From: Mesorhizobium sophorae
GTDB taxonomy: Bacteria > Pseudomonadota > Alphaproteobacteria > Rhizobiales > Rhizobiaceae
Direction of reading: 5' to 3'
DNA: 64,000 nt
Assembly (NCBI RefSeq): GCF_002270415.1
Contig: NZ_NNRI01000004.1
Coordinates: forward strand, 1 to 64,000
Made by a program: the position numbers and the translations under genes. The notes under the pieces were generated by a model. That model worked only from the letters and a program-made list of their open reading frames with translations. It did no database searches and was not told the origin of the DNA. Positions 26,819 through 35,687 of this stretch are shown here, piece by piece. Position 1 is the stretch's first letter, and every line of letters begins with the position of its first letter.

Positions 26819-27922
26819 ATGAGCTTGAAGACATTGATGCGAGCGGTCATCCTCACTGGTCACGGCGGTCTTGAGAAGCTTGAGTATCGTGAAGATTGGC
26901 CCATTCCGGCGCCGCGCGCCGGAGAAGTGCTCATCGAGGTTGGCGCATGCGGTCTGAACAACGCCGACATTAACACGCGGACGGCTTGGTACTCCAAGCG
27001 TGTCACCGAAGGCATTACGCCCACCAGTGGAAGCGCCGGATTTGCAGAGGCTCAGTTCGACGCAGGCAGTTGGGGAAGCTCTGCGATAAGCTTCCCGCTT
27101 ATTCAAGGCTCCGATGTCGCGGGCAGGATCGCCGCGGTCGGTGATGGCGTGGGTTCTACTCGGATTGGTGAAAGGGTCATCGTGGATCCTTGGCTTCTCG
27201 GTTCGGGAGACTGGATGAATCCTTCGAGCGCCGTCTACTTCGGATCGGAATGCAACGGCGGCTTTTCTGAATTCACGACTGTACGCTCCGAAAACGCGCT
27301 CCGCGTTGACTGCGATTTGTCCGACGCCCAACTCGCAACGTTCCCTTGCGCCTACGCCACGGCAGAGAATTTGGTGGCGCGCACAGGCTTGAGGCCGGCA
27401 GAAACCGTCGTAATCGCCGGCGCTTCTGGGGGCGTGGGAACTGCTGCGATCCAGTTGTGCCGATTGCGCGGAGCTCGGATCATCGCCATTGCATCACGGT
27501 CCAAATCGAGCGTTTTGAGGAAGCTTGGCGCCGACGCCGTGATCGATAGGGAGACGGCGGAAATGTCCGAGGCGATCCGAACGGCGGCTGGCGGCGACGT
27601 CGACGTCGCACTCGACGTCGTGGGAGGCCGTATCTTCCACCATCTCGTCCGCGCCTTACGCCAAGGTGGACGCTATTCGAGTTCCGGCGCCATTTCGGGA
27701 CCAGTAGTCGATTTTGACCTCAGGCAACTCATCTACAAGGACCTTCAACTGACCGGTGCGACGATCGTGCCGCCGGGAACGGCAAGGCGATTGGTCGATC
27801 TGATTGAACGTGGCTTGCTGAGGCCTCTCCTTGCAGCGGAATATACACTGCCGGATCTTGCAAAGGCGCAACAGGCTTTCATGGAAAAGCTACACGTTGG
27901 GAATATCGTCGTTACTGTCTGA
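26819..27922 (+). CDS. MDR oxidoreductase, paralogue of 8408-9535
   Basis: A 367-residue medium-chain dehydrogenase/reductase: MRAVILTGHGGLEKLEYRED, CGLNNADINTRTAWYSKRVT, IQGSDVAGRIAAVGDGVG, VVIAGASGGVGTAAIQLCRL and DVALDVVGGRIFHHLVRALR. The NNxDINTRT signature, GHGGLxKL start and overall length match the operon copy, so both derive from one ancestor. No catalytic-zinc Cys is seen. It appears intact though it sits amid decayed genes, followed by a metE fragment. Confidence 0.87.
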   Translation: MSLKTLMRAVILTGHGGLEKLEYREDWPIPAPRAGEVLIEVGACGLNNADINTRTAWYSKRVTEGITPTSGSAGFAEAQFDAGSWGSSAISFPLIQGSDVAGRIAAVGDGVGSTRIGERVIVDPWLLGSGDWMNPSSAVYFGSECNGGFSEFTTVRSENALRVDCDLSDAQLATFPCAYATAENLVARTGLRPAETVVIAGASGGVGTAAIQLCRLRGARIIAIASRSKSSVLRKLGADAVIDRETAEMSEAIRTAAGGDVDVALDVVGGRIFHHLVRALRQGGRYSSSGAISGPVVDFDLRQLIYKDLQLTGATIVPPGTARRLVDLIERGLLRPLLAAEYTLPDLAKAQQAFMEKLHVGNIVVTV

Positions 27923-27935
27923 TATGAAGTGTTCC

Positions 27936-28245
27936 TGAAGCGCGAGATGGAAATTGCCGTCGGCTGGCTGGAGGAGATCGGCCCCGGTGTTGCTTATGCA
28001 TGGCGAATTCGGCGAACAGTTTTCGGGCTTCGTCTTCACGAATCACGCTTGGACGCAGAGCTACGGATCACGCGTCCGCCCGCTGATGATCTATGGCGAC
28101 GTTTTGCGCCCCCAGCCGATGACCGTTTCATGGTGGCGTTATGCAGAGTCGCCGACGGACAAGGCCAGGAGAATGCCCGCCGTAGAAGTGACGATCCTTA
28201 ACTGGTCCTTGGTCCGGGAGGACATCCCGCGCAGCCAGACCTGCC
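27936..28245 (+). pseudogene. metE: metE fragment (cobalamin-independent methionine synthase)
   Basis: A frame reads MHGEFGEQFSGFVFTNHAWT then QSYGSRVRPLMIYGDVLRPQ, PMTVSWWRYAESPTDKA and VTILNWSLVREDIPRSQT, which is the catalytic-domain region of MetE; a preceding KREMEIAVGWLEEIG lies one frame off. Only ~100 of more than 700 residues survive. It provides no function but hints at a former methyl-transfer gene set beside the methyltransferase that follows. Confidence 0.75.
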
Positions 28246-28307
28246 AGCAGATCGGGCTCGCCGGACGACAAAACATCCAATCCTTCCCCATCACTGGAGA
28301 GCCAACT

Positions 28308-29075
28308 ATGCAGTATCCTACGAATCTGACCAATGCCTTGGAATTCATCTGGGGTGAGGGCATCCTTTCGCCGGGCGGGCCGGAGGAGGTCGCGCAGATG
28401 CTGGAGGGCATCGACGTTTCCGGCTGCCGCGTGCTCGACATCGGTTCCGGCCTAGGCGGCATCGACGTGCTGCTTGCGGCCAAGCACGGGGCGTCCGCGG
28501 TAATCGGCATCGATGTCGAGCCGCAGCTGATCGACTCGGCCCGCGACTTGGCGGCGAAGGAGGGGCTCTCCGGGCGCGTCACCTTCCAGTTGGTCACGAC
28601 GGGGAAGCTCCCGTTTGCGGATGCCAGCTTCAACCTGGTCTTCTCCAAGGACGCGATGGTGCACATCACCGACAAACTGGCGGTCTACTCAGAGGTTCTC
28701 CGCGTGCTGAAGCCTGGCGGCTGGTTCATTGCCGCGGATTGGCTCTGGTCCGAAAGCGCCGCCGAGAGCGCCGTCGTTCATGCCTGGCTCTCTAAAATGC
28801 AATTGACATTCGCCTTTACGCCGCCCGCGGCCGCCCTCCGGGCACTCATCGAAGCGGGTTTCGCCGAACCGAAGGTCAGCGATCTCCGCCGTGAGCTGCA
28901 GGAAGCCAACCGCAAGGAGGTGGCGCTGCTCGAAGGTCCGATACGCCAGAAGCTTGCGGCGATCGTCGGCACGGAGATGGCCGAGAACCGTCTCGCCAGC
29001 GCCAAGGGCCGTCAGGGGGCGCTCGATTCCGGCGATCTCATCCCTTGCCATCTCAGCGGCCGCCGCCCGACCTAA
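28308..29075 (+). CDS. SAM-dependent N-methyltransferase, phosphoethanolamine-methyltransferase-like
   Basis: A 255-residue methyltransferase. NALEFIWGEGILSPGGPEEV followed by RVLDIGSGLGGIDVLLAAKH and FNLVFSKDAMVHITDKLAVY closely follow the phosphoethanolamine methyltransferase pattern (FIFGENYISSGG, VLDIGSGLGG, YSRDAILHL), so it probably methylates an amine stepwise. The frame is open far upstream through metE debris; the ATG at 28308 matches the family start. Together with betaine-type catabolic genes it suggests quaternary-amine metabolism. Substrate not provable here. Confidence 0.82.
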   Translation: MQYPTNLTNALEFIWGEGILSPGGPEEVAQMLEGIDVSGCRVLDIGSGLGGIDVLLAAKHGASAVIGIDVEPQLIDSARDLAAKEGLSGRVTFQLVTTGKLPFADASFNLVFSKDAMVHITDKLAVYSEVLRVLKPGGWFIAADWLWSESAAESAVVHAWLSKMQLTFAFTPPAAALRALIEAGFAEPKVSDLRRELQEANRKEVALLEGPIRQKLAAIVGTEMAENRLASAKGRQGALDSGDLIPCHLSGRRPT

Positions 29076-29206
29076 TACTCCAGTTGCGGATCATTAATTG
29101 TCTGGTTCCCTTCGATAGGTTATGAAGGGAGCCATGTTTTGTCGCGTCATGGTCAGGGTCGTTGCTGACTTGGGAGCAGGAACTCAGAGCGGCGCAGGTT
29201 GGGCGT

Positions 29207-29402
29207 ATCGACAAACGTATTGACGACCTGGCCAAGAGTTCAACCCGATCCTTCGTGGGTGGATCAACTACTATCGTCGTTACCACAAATCGGCACTTTC
29301 CCGAGCATTGATGCATCTCGATCTGCGCCTGGCACGCTGGGCGATGTCGAAATATCGCTGCCTGAGACGCCATCGTCGGCGTGCGCGGTACTGGGTCCAG
29401 GC
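29207..29402 (+). pseudogene. Group II intron maturase C-terminal fragment
   Basis: About 195 bp nearly identical to 24573-24772 in the maturase tail (RGWINYY, HKSALSRALMHLDLRLARWA). A 1-nt loss after GGCCAAGA shifts the frame. Neither intron end is present. Marks a second, mostly deleted intron copy. Confidence 0.75.
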
Positions 29403-29651
29403 GCACGCGCCATAGTGGCAAGAGCCAGATCGCGAATTGCATCGAGCATCCGCGCGCCGTCACAGCCTTTGTCCCCGGTTCCACGTCGCCAGAGCAACGT
29501 TGGCCGGTTCGATCTCCGGGCCGCACTATCGCCGGCGGAAGCATCAACCTGATCCGAAAGTTTCTGCATTGGCACTTGCTATTTTTGGGATTCGGGAGGC
29601 GTTGGTGCGTGGATGGGGACTTGAGCGGATGCCAGTCTTTGATGGAGCTGT

Positions 29652-30130
29652 CTACGCGGTGGCTCCATTACGGCGGACGGATTTCGGGCGTGCGCATTCG
29701 AGCAGGCGGTTGAGGACTGTGCAGCCGATGGCGATTGCCGTCTGCTGAGCATGAAACGACCGGGCAGACGCCGCCCGATGAGGGCCTTGTATCGCCCGAT
29801 GGCGATCTCGACCAGCGCGCGCTTACCATAGCCGGTGGTGGCCTACCATTTCATTCGACCGTCTCTGCCGATTGCTGTGATATGCAGATCCCTTTGGCCG
29901 GGAGGTTCGGTGTCGGCGCGCTCGACCGCGTTAGCACGCGGCGGAATAACGATCACAGCGCCGGCGCTGTGGTTGATGACAGCGTCGTAGGTCGGCTTTC
30001 CATCATAGGCGCCGTCGGCGGTGAACTGTCCGACCGGGCGACTGATCTGGTCGAGCAACGGGGCCACCTGCGAGGCATCGCCTGTGTCCCATTCGGTCAT
30101 CGCGCGGGCGATGATCTTGCCGACGTCGAG
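29652..30130 (-). pseudogene. IS5-family transposase 3' half (different IS5 type), with nonsense and frameshift
   Basis: The minus-strand frame reads SQVAPLLDQI, FTADGAYDGKPTYDAVINHS, RDLHITAIGRDGRMKW, then a TAG in place of a Gln codon, then ATTGYGKRALVEIAIGRYKA, LIGRRL, and after a frameshift AQQTAIAIGCTVLNRLLECA then RPKSVRRNGATA ending at 29652. The 5' half is replaced by a tyrosine-integrase sequence. Confidence 0.75.
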
Positions 30131-30871
30131 CATCCGTCGCACGTCGGCAGGCGAGTAGATATGGGGCTTTCGCCATTGCTTGGCGGCCTCCTTCCTCGGT
30201 CTCGGATCCGGTCGCCGCACAGGCATCGACGGGTCGCGGTGACGAAGGATTTTCGCAAAGACGCGCTTGAGCCTTTCGCATTCCTCCGCGTGGTCACGCG
30301 TGACATGCGTTGCCGCCCATCGATCTATCATGGCGCTCAGCGGTTCGGTTTCCGGTCCCGGATGCAACTGCAGGAACCGGTCGAACCGCAAGAGCAACAG
30401 GGGTTGCGAAGTGTATTTGTATCCTCTGCGCCGCATCATCGCGACATGCTCGGCCATCATTTCGCCCAGCACGCTGCAGAACGGCCTGGGCTGGCGCAGT
30501 TCGGCAAGAGCCCGTTCCGGATCCCGCGACGCCAATGCCCTCCAGATCGGCATGCACTGCTTGATATTGCACTCATCGCGCAGAGCGACGACGGGATTGT
30601 GTTCGATCGCGCCGATTTCCACCAGGCGCTCGAGGAATCGGTCAATGATGCGGGTGCGGTGCAAGAGCCTGGATGTCGCCCGGCGAATGGCTGATTCTCG
30701 TAGCCAGGCCAGCAGCACCTCCTGATTGAGCGCCTCGTAACGTTCGGCGACATCCTGGAAGCCATGCAAGACCTGTCGATAACTGGTTCGGCTTTTCATG
30801 CTGCGCAGATCAAGGCTCGCGACATATCGGTCAATGGTCGCGCGGTCGGGATCGGGCCAGCGGGCGGTCAT
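29843..30871 (-). CDS. Chimeric ORF: tyrosine-integrase N-terminus fused in frame to IS5 transposase core
   Basis: The first ~245 residues look like the core-binding and early catalytic part of a site-specific integrase (SYRQVLHGFQDVAERYEALN, KYTSQPLLLLRFDRFL, KPHIYSPADVRRMLD). At about residue 246 the frame switches to IS5 transposase (GKIIARAMTEWDTGDASQVA onward). The integrase lacks its R-H-R-Y catalytic core and the transposase lacks its N-terminus and final Glu region, so neither activity is expected. The start overlaps the stop of an integrase C-terminal fragment. Confidence 0.6.
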   Translation of the reverse strand: MTARWPDPDRATIDRYVASLDLRSMKSRTSYRQVLHGFQDVAERYEALNQEVLLAWLRESAIRRATSRLLHRTRIIDRFLERLVEIGAIEHNPVVALRDECNIKQCMPIWRALASRDPERALAELRQPRPFCSVLGEMMAEHVAMMRRRGYKYTSQPLLLLRFDRFLQLHPGPETEPLSAMIDRWAATHVTRDHAEECERLKRVFAKILRHRDPSMPVRRPDPRPRKEAAKQWRKPHIYSPADVRRMLDVGKIIARAMTEWDTGDASQVAPLLDQISRPVGQFTADGAYDGKPTYDAVINHSAGAVIVIPPRANAVERADTEPPGQRDLHITAIGRDGRMKW

Positions 30872-31005
30872 GCCGCCACCTCCATTCCCGGCACATCAAG
30901 CGCAATGGCCCTGAGGTCCTCGGTGGCGAGCTTGAGATAGGGAGCCGTCGATCCTGTCGAGCGGTGCCCCAGCACGTCGCCGATGATCTTTTGAGGCACC
31001 GCGAC
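30869..31005 (-). pseudogene. Tyrosine integrase C-terminal fragment
   Basis: The minus frame reads VPQKIIGDVLGHRSTGST then APYLKLATEDLRAIALDV and PGMEVAA before the stop, which overlaps the next ORF start (ATGA). LGHRSTGSTAPYLK is the H-x-x(x)-Y end of a tyrosine recombinase. The upstream part is missing. Confidence 0.7.
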
Positions 31006-31054
31006 CCCAGCATCTCAACCGCGCGCGCATGCCGCCTATGTTGATCAAGACATA

Positions 31055-31275
31055 GCAGGCACACCTGCGCGATGATCATCCTGCAGGCGACGCAAGACAT
31101 CCGGAAAGTATCGCTGTGGCTGGGCCATGCCACGCTGACGACCACCGAGGTCTACACACGCGGCGATCCAACCGAAAAGCTCGAAGCCATGGAAGCGATC
31201 GTGCCACCGCATCTGCGGCGCGGCACCTTCCAGCCGACCGACAAGCTGATGGCACTGCTCAAGAGCGCTTCGTAA
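31055..31275 (+). pseudogene. Second tyrosine integrase C-terminal fragment, opposite strand
   Basis: RHTCAMIILQATQDIRKVSL then WLGHATLTTTEVYTRGDPTE forms the R-H-T, LGH and Y parts of a phage-type integrase, ending PTDKLMALLKSAS. No start or N-terminal domain. It meets the minus-strand fragment head to head near 31030, consistent with an inversion or recombination joint. Confidence 0.7.
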
Positions 31276-31342
31276 TGGTGAGCCGGGCCGGCGGCGAAAT
31301 GCGTGAAAGAACGATCAGGTCGCCGCCAGCTCCCCATTACTG

Positions 31343-31551
31343 GATCTGCCCATAAGGCAGGAATTGTAGGCAACGCGGATCACCCCGCAGGACCGGCAGC
31401 CCTCGACATGGCCGCCCAGTTCGGCGGTCCGGCATAGCTCGATCGCGCTCATCACGCGGCGCTCGACGCGGCCGAGACGGCCATCATGGGCCTGCCGATA
31501 CGCCTCTGCGTGGCGGCGAAAGATATCCGCCACCTCCAGTCTCGCCGACAT
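31343..31551 (-). pseudogene. IS91-family transposase N-terminal stub
   Basis: MSARLEVADIFRRHAEAYRQ, GRVERRVMSAIELCRTAELG and GHVEGCRSCGVIRVAYNSC match the N-terminal zinc-binding region of IS91 transposases. After YNSC, where a further Cys-rich segment is expected, homology stops at about 31343. It follows the tyrosine recombinase as in integrase-bearing IS91 elements. Confidence 0.75.
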
Positions 31552-31632
31552 CGGCGGAACCGATCAGCCCGGCGGCACCACCTCGATGTTCAGCCGGTCG
31601 AGCGGGCTCGTCGTACGCCGGATCAGGCCGTT

Positions 31633-32424
31633 CTAGACCCTGGTGTAGCGCGCCGTGCTCGACAGGTTGTTGTGGCCGAGCAGAACCTGGATGATGCGGA
31701 TGTCGGTGCCGTTCTCCAGAAGATGCGTGGCGAAGCTGTGCCTGAGCGTGTGCACCGTCACCCGCTTGTCGATGCCGGCGGCCGCACGCGCCGAGCGACA
31801 AGCCGAATACAACACCTGCACATCGATGGGGCTATCGGCGCCGCGCCCGGGAAACAGCCACTCCTTCGGCTTCGCAAGCCGCCAGTAAACCCGCAGGATG
31901 CGCAGAAGCTGCGCCGACAGCATCACGGTCCGGTCCTTGCCGCCCTTGCCGTGCTCGACACGGATCACGCCGCGTTCGCTATCGATGTCGCCGACCTTCA
32001 GCCCGACGGTCTCCGAGGCGCGAAGGCCGGCTGAGTAGGCCGTCGTCAGGGCCGTGCGCGTCTTCAGGCTCGGCACCGCCTCCAGAAACCGGACGACCTC
32101 ATCGGCGCTCAGCACTACTGGCAGCGTCCGTGGCGAGCGGGCGTAGACGATCCGTTCCGGGATCTCGGCATGGCCCAGCGTCACGCCATAGAAGAAACGC
32201 AATGCACAGACCGTCTGGTTCAGCGCCGGCCAGGAAATGCCCTGCGACACCAGATAAACCTGGAACGCACGGACTTCCTCCAGCCCCAGCCGGTCAGGGG
32301 AGCGGCAGAAATAGCGCGAAAACTTGGCCACCGCATGCACGTAGGATCGCTGGGTGGCCGGCGACAGATTGCGGATCGTCATGTCCTCGATCATGCGTCG
32401 GCGAAGAGGGCTCAACTCGGCCAT
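31633..32424 (-). CDS. XerD-like tyrosine recombinase of an IS91-type element
   Basis: Tyrosine recombinase of about 263 residues with a SAM-like N-terminal domain (LSPATQRSYVHAVAKFSRYF) and complete catalytic set: Arg in YSAGLRASE, His and Arg in HTLRHSFATHLL, His in LLGHNN and Tyr in TARYTRV. ATG at 32424 follows AGGAG. A TAG directly after YTRV removes a tail (NGLIRRTTSPLDRLNIEVVP) that is still readable downstream, so it is shortened by ~24 residues but keeps all catalytic residues. Partner of the IS91 stub. Confidence 0.82.
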   Translation of the reverse strand: MAELSPLRRRMIEDMTIRNLSPATQRSYVHAVAKFSRYFCRSPDRLGLEEVRAFQVYLVSQGISWPALNQTVCALRFFYGVTLGHAEIPERIVYARSPRTLPVVLSADEVVRFLEAVPSLKTRTALTTAYSAGLRASETVGLKVGDIDSERGVIRVEHGKGGKDRTVMLSAQLLRILRVYWRLAKPKEWLFPGRGADSPIDVQVLYSACRSARAAAGIDKRVTVHTLRHSFATHLLENGTDIRIIQVLLGHNNLSSTARYTRV

Positions 32425-32548
32425 CTCATTGCTCCTGTTCTCAAGATTGCGCTTCAACAGCCGCAATCCTTCAAAACAGAAGCCTCACACGCAAACCGAC
32501 CCACAAAATGCCGCGTCAGCGGCTTCGTTCAATCCCCAACGATTCTAC

Positions 32549-33094
32549 CTATTCGCCTGACGCTCTAGCTGTCGCAGCAGACGAGGAGGCCGCTGAGTCC
32601 CGGCCTTGAACCTCGCCGGCGGCAGGTAGGCCTGCCCGCTGCGATCCTGACGGCAGCGCCATCAACACAGTGACCTTTGCCGCCACCTCCTCAAGGGTGG
32701 CGGTGAGGCGATTTACCTGCGACGCGGTTGCGGCAAGTTCGGGGCCGTATCGGGTGACAAGATATTCCCGGTTCTGGCTGAGGGACTGAAGATGCCTGGC
32801 CGTTTTCGCGCGAAGGCGCAGGCCTGCCTCGATGGCGCGATCCGTGCGCTCCGACAGGTCATGCTGCATCTTGCGGATCTGATTGGGGTTGTGCCCACGG
32901 TGGAGCAAGAGCGCGGTCAAATAGAGTTCGATCGCATGGATCGCCGCCAATCTGAACGGCGCCCGGCTAAGTGGCTTGCCGGGTCGGCCGAGCTGAAGGA
33001 GGTGGTTTGCCGCCTTGCGGTATTCTTCCGCCAGCTCATGGACCTGCTGCGCGGATGCCAGCTCACCGGGATATTTGCGTTCTTCGGTCGCCAT
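32549..33094 (-). CDS. HEPN-like helical protein, hypothetical
   Basis: A 181-residue protein that is mostly alpha-helical. VHELAEEYRKAANHLLQLGR and FRLAAIHAIELYLTALLLHR followed by MQHDLSERTDRAIEAGLRL resemble HEPN-domain proteins, though the canonical RNase motif RxxxxH is not clear. The C-terminus is low-complexity Ala/Ser. It may be a nucleotide- or RNA-related helper of the helicase/TerB block nearby on the same strand; that is inference only. Confidence 0.5.
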   Translation of the reverse strand: MATEERKYPGELASAQQVHELAEEYRKAANHLLQLGRPGKPLSRAPFRLAAIHAIELYLTALLLHRGHNPNQIRKMQHDLSERTDRAIEAGLRLRAKTARHLQSLSQNREYLVTRYGPELAATASQVNRLTATLEEVAAKVTVLMALPSGSQRAGLPAAGEVQGRDSAASSSAATARASGE

Positions 33095-33119
33095 CTAGCG
33101 CGCGCCCTTTCCCTAAGAG

Positions 33120-33335
33120 CTATAGCCGCAAGTTGATCAGTATCAACAGCAAGAGGCCAGCAATGACCCAGGCTGCAATCCGTATGGAGGACAGGAGGCC
33201 GACCGTTTGAGGGTCGGCGGCCGGCGGCCGGCGGTCGGGTTGAGCCTGAACAATCGGGTCAGCCAAGTCTTCCGTACTTGCATCGCTATCACTCCACGCC
33301 TCCGTGTCTTCCGCTCGTTGATTCAGTTGCCGACG
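33120..33335 (-). CDS. Possible small single-pass membrane protein
   Basis: An open frame without a clear ATG or GTG start reads DPIVQAQPDRRPPAADPQTV then GLLSSIRIAAWVIAGLLLL and ILINLRL, then TAG at 33120-33122. The C-terminal hydrophobic run of ~20 residues is a convincing membrane helix behind a Pro-rich acidic leader. The start could be a TTG/CTG codon, or the 5' end was lost. Confidence is low for coding. Confidence 0.3.
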   Translation of the reverse strand, partial: RRQLNQRAEDTEAWSDSDASTEDLADPIVQAQPDRRPPAADPQTVGLLSSIRIAAWVIAGLLLLILINLRL

Positions 33336-33452
33336 TCACAACAGAATTGAATGCCTGCGCCGATGAGCTCTCCGGTGTAGACGAACGTGATATCAAGAAC
33401 CGGGCTGACACCGGACTCAGAGTTCGTATATTTTGTTCCAAGGATGAGAGCT

Positions 33453-35687
33453 TCAAAGTTTGGACGCGAGCACTTCCCCTGCCATCATCCCAAGGTCTTC
33501 TCCGATTCTTGAATGCGCTCTCGCCCACAGCCGCCGTAGCAAGGTCTCCGGCACCATCTCGTCGAATTTCGCCGTCCGAAGGTTCTCCACGAAACCCGCG
33601 ATCGATTGAATGTCCGGCGGACGCTCAGCAATCTGTCGCAGGATTGCGGCAGCTTCATCTGGCGTCGTTTCGAGCACTGTGACCCCGACGTCGAGAACCA
33701 CGCATTCTAGGCCAGCCGAAACCATAGCGAAGGCCAAGACCGAATTCGCGTCCGTTCCTCTCCACGTGAGGATATGGGTGTCCTTGCCTGCGCGCAGAAA
33801 CCGTGATTGATCCAGCCCCAACAGCTTGTATGCTGCCCTTCCCTGCTCAAGGAAATCGGTTGCGGCTCCATCGAGATAGGCAGGGATTTCCGTCGACGAC
33901 AGAACCGTCTGCATCTCGGTCGCAAGCCGGTCGTGAATCGGTTCGTTCATTAGGGCGTCGAATTTCGGGATCTTTCCGGATCGGTGCCTTTCGACTTCAA
34001 TCACTTTTCCCCGGTCGTCCACGGCGACGATGCGCCACCGCTGGCCCGCGAACGAAATTACAGCGCCGACTCCCACTGGATTGGAGACAGGGATCGTCCC
34101 TAACGTGCGCCCTCCGGAGACCAGTCGCCACTCCTCGTCCGTCGAGAAAATGGCGTAGAAATCACGTGCGCTCGTGAGCCGTTCGCCGATCTCGCCAAGC
34201 ATGATCGTCCCGTCTGGCGCCTGCTCGATCAGCCTTTGTTCCGGCGACGCCATTGTCCGGAGAAGCTCCACGTAGTCAGTCTTGTCGAGCGCGGACAACG
34301 GCCCGGCACCGCAAAGCAATCGGTACAACCGGTCAGCACGCGCGCCGCCTTCCTGGACAATCACTGAAAGCGTCTGGTGAAGCACCACTGTTGCGGTAGC
34401 GCTGTCCGTCGACGGGGGCTCGACGAACCGTTCAATCAGGAGACGGACTGAGGCGGTCGCTCGCACTGTCTCCAACCTCAGCCGATCTAGAGGATCGGAA
34501 TCCGCGGCGAGGCTTCGCTCGCGCACATAGATCCGGAGAACGGCCGGGAAGCCACGCCGGCGTCCGCTGCGTCCAAGCCTCTGGCGCAATGACGCCAACG
34601 ACCGCGGGGCGCCGATCTGTGCCACCGATTTGACCGAACCGATGTCGATGCCGAGTTCGAGCGTCGTCGTCGCCACGCCCGTGGTCGGAACATCGCCTTT
34701 CTTCAGCCGATCCTCAAGCTCCTCTCTAAGTTCCTTCGACAAGCTCCCGTGATGCGGGAAGAATTCGTTAGGCACGGTGGCTTTTTCGGACCGGATGCGG
34801 AGTCGGTCGGCCAACGCCTCGACACGCTTTCTCGATCCGGCGAAAGCAAGGTTGTTGGATCCCCGCAGGTTCGCAAAGACATGGTCGGCAATGAGATCGA
34901 GGGCGGTTGGGGGGCCTTCTTCGTTCTCGAGGCCATCAGAGTCTTCGACTTCCTCGGAATCGGCGTACGCCCTAACCTGAAGACGGAGCTCCGGTGAATC
35001 GGCTGCAGATTCGACGATCACTACAGAAGAAGGGTTCTCAGGCCTGAGCCAGAGCGCTGCGACGGCAAGGTCGCCGATCGTGGCCGAGAGGCCGATACGC
35101 CTTGCCGGCTTCTCGGCCAAATCATCCAGCCGACGGAGAAGGCTCGCGAGGTGCAGCCCCCGAGGTCCATTGAGGAAGGCATGCAATTCATCGATGACAA
35201 TGAAGTCCAGCGAAGCCAACATGGCCTTCGCGTCGCCCGGACGGCGGAGCAGCATTGCCTCAATGGATTCCGGAGTGATCAGGACGAGACCGCGCGGATC
35301 GCGCCTCGCTCGCTGCTTCGCGGACTGCGGAGCGTCTCCATGCCAGCGGACTACGTCGATCTCCATCCGCTCGCATAGGTCATCGAGGCGGCGGAACTGA
35401 TCGTTGATGAGGGCCTTGAGCGGGCTGACATATAGGACGGAAAAGCCGCCTTCTTTCCGATCAGCAACCTTCGTAAGGATCGGCAGGAAAGCCGCTTCCG
35501 TTTTTCCGGCTGCCGTGGCGGCAGCGATCAGGACGTCGTTCTCGCCGTTCAGGATCGCGGCGATCGCCTTGTCCTGGACGTCACGCAGTTCCTCCCACTT
35601 CTGTTCCCAGATCCAGCGCCGGATCGTCTCATGTAGCTTGTCAAAGCCGGAACGTTCCTCAGAGCCTGATGCTGGCAAGATTATCAT
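33453..35687 (-). CDS. Lhr/YprA-like superfamily 2 DEAD/H-box helicase
   Basis: A 744-residue helicase: IAAATAAGKTEAAFLPIL (Walker A, ~residue 55), VLYVSPLKALINDQFRRL (Ia), LVLITPESIEAMLL, VIDELHAFLNGPRG (DELH, ~160), RIGLSATIGDL (III), NLAFAGSRKRVEALADRL (IV), TTGVATTTLELGIDIGSVKS (V) and LRQRLGRSGRRRG (VI). The pattern is Lhr-like; the C-terminal ~300 residues are a unique extension. ATG at 35687 overlaps the ATPase gene by 29 nt; upstream residues in frame are a shadow of that gene. Last gene of the TerB operon. Confidence 0.88.
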   Translation of the reverse strand: MIILPASGSEERSGFDKLHETIRRWIWEQKWEELRDVQDKAIAAILNGENDVLIAAATAAGKTEAAFLPILTKVADRKEGGFSVLYVSPLKALINDQFRRLDDLCERMEIDVVRWHGDAPQSAKQRARRDPRGLVLITPESIEAMLLRRPGDAKAMLASLDFIVIDELHAFLNGPRGLHLASLLRRLDDLAEKPARRIGLSATIGDLAVAALWLRPENPSSVVIVESAADSPELRLQVRAYADSEEVEDSDGLENEEGPPTALDLIADHVFANLRGSNNLAFAGSRKRVEALADRLRIRSEKATVPNEFFPHHGSLSKELREELEDRLKKGDVPTTGVATTTLELGIDIGSVKSVAQIGAPRSLASLRQRLGRSGRRRGFPAVLRIYVRERSLAADSDPLDRLRLETVRATASVRLLIERFVEPPSTDSATATVVLHQTLSVIVQEGGARADRLYRLLCGAGPLSALDKTDYVELLRTMASPEQRLIEQAPDGTIMLGEIGERLTSARDFYAIFSTDEEWRLVSGGRTLGTIPVSNPVGVGAVISFAGQRWRIVAVDDRGKVIEVERHRSGKIPKFDALMNEPIHDRLATEMQTVLSSTEIPAYLDGAATDFLEQGRAAYKLLGLDQSRFLRAGKDTHILTWRGTDANSVLAFAMVSAGLECVVLDVGVTVLETTPDEAAAILRQIAERPPDIQSIAGFVENLRTAKFDEMVPETLLRRLWARAHSRIGEDLGMMAGEVLASKL

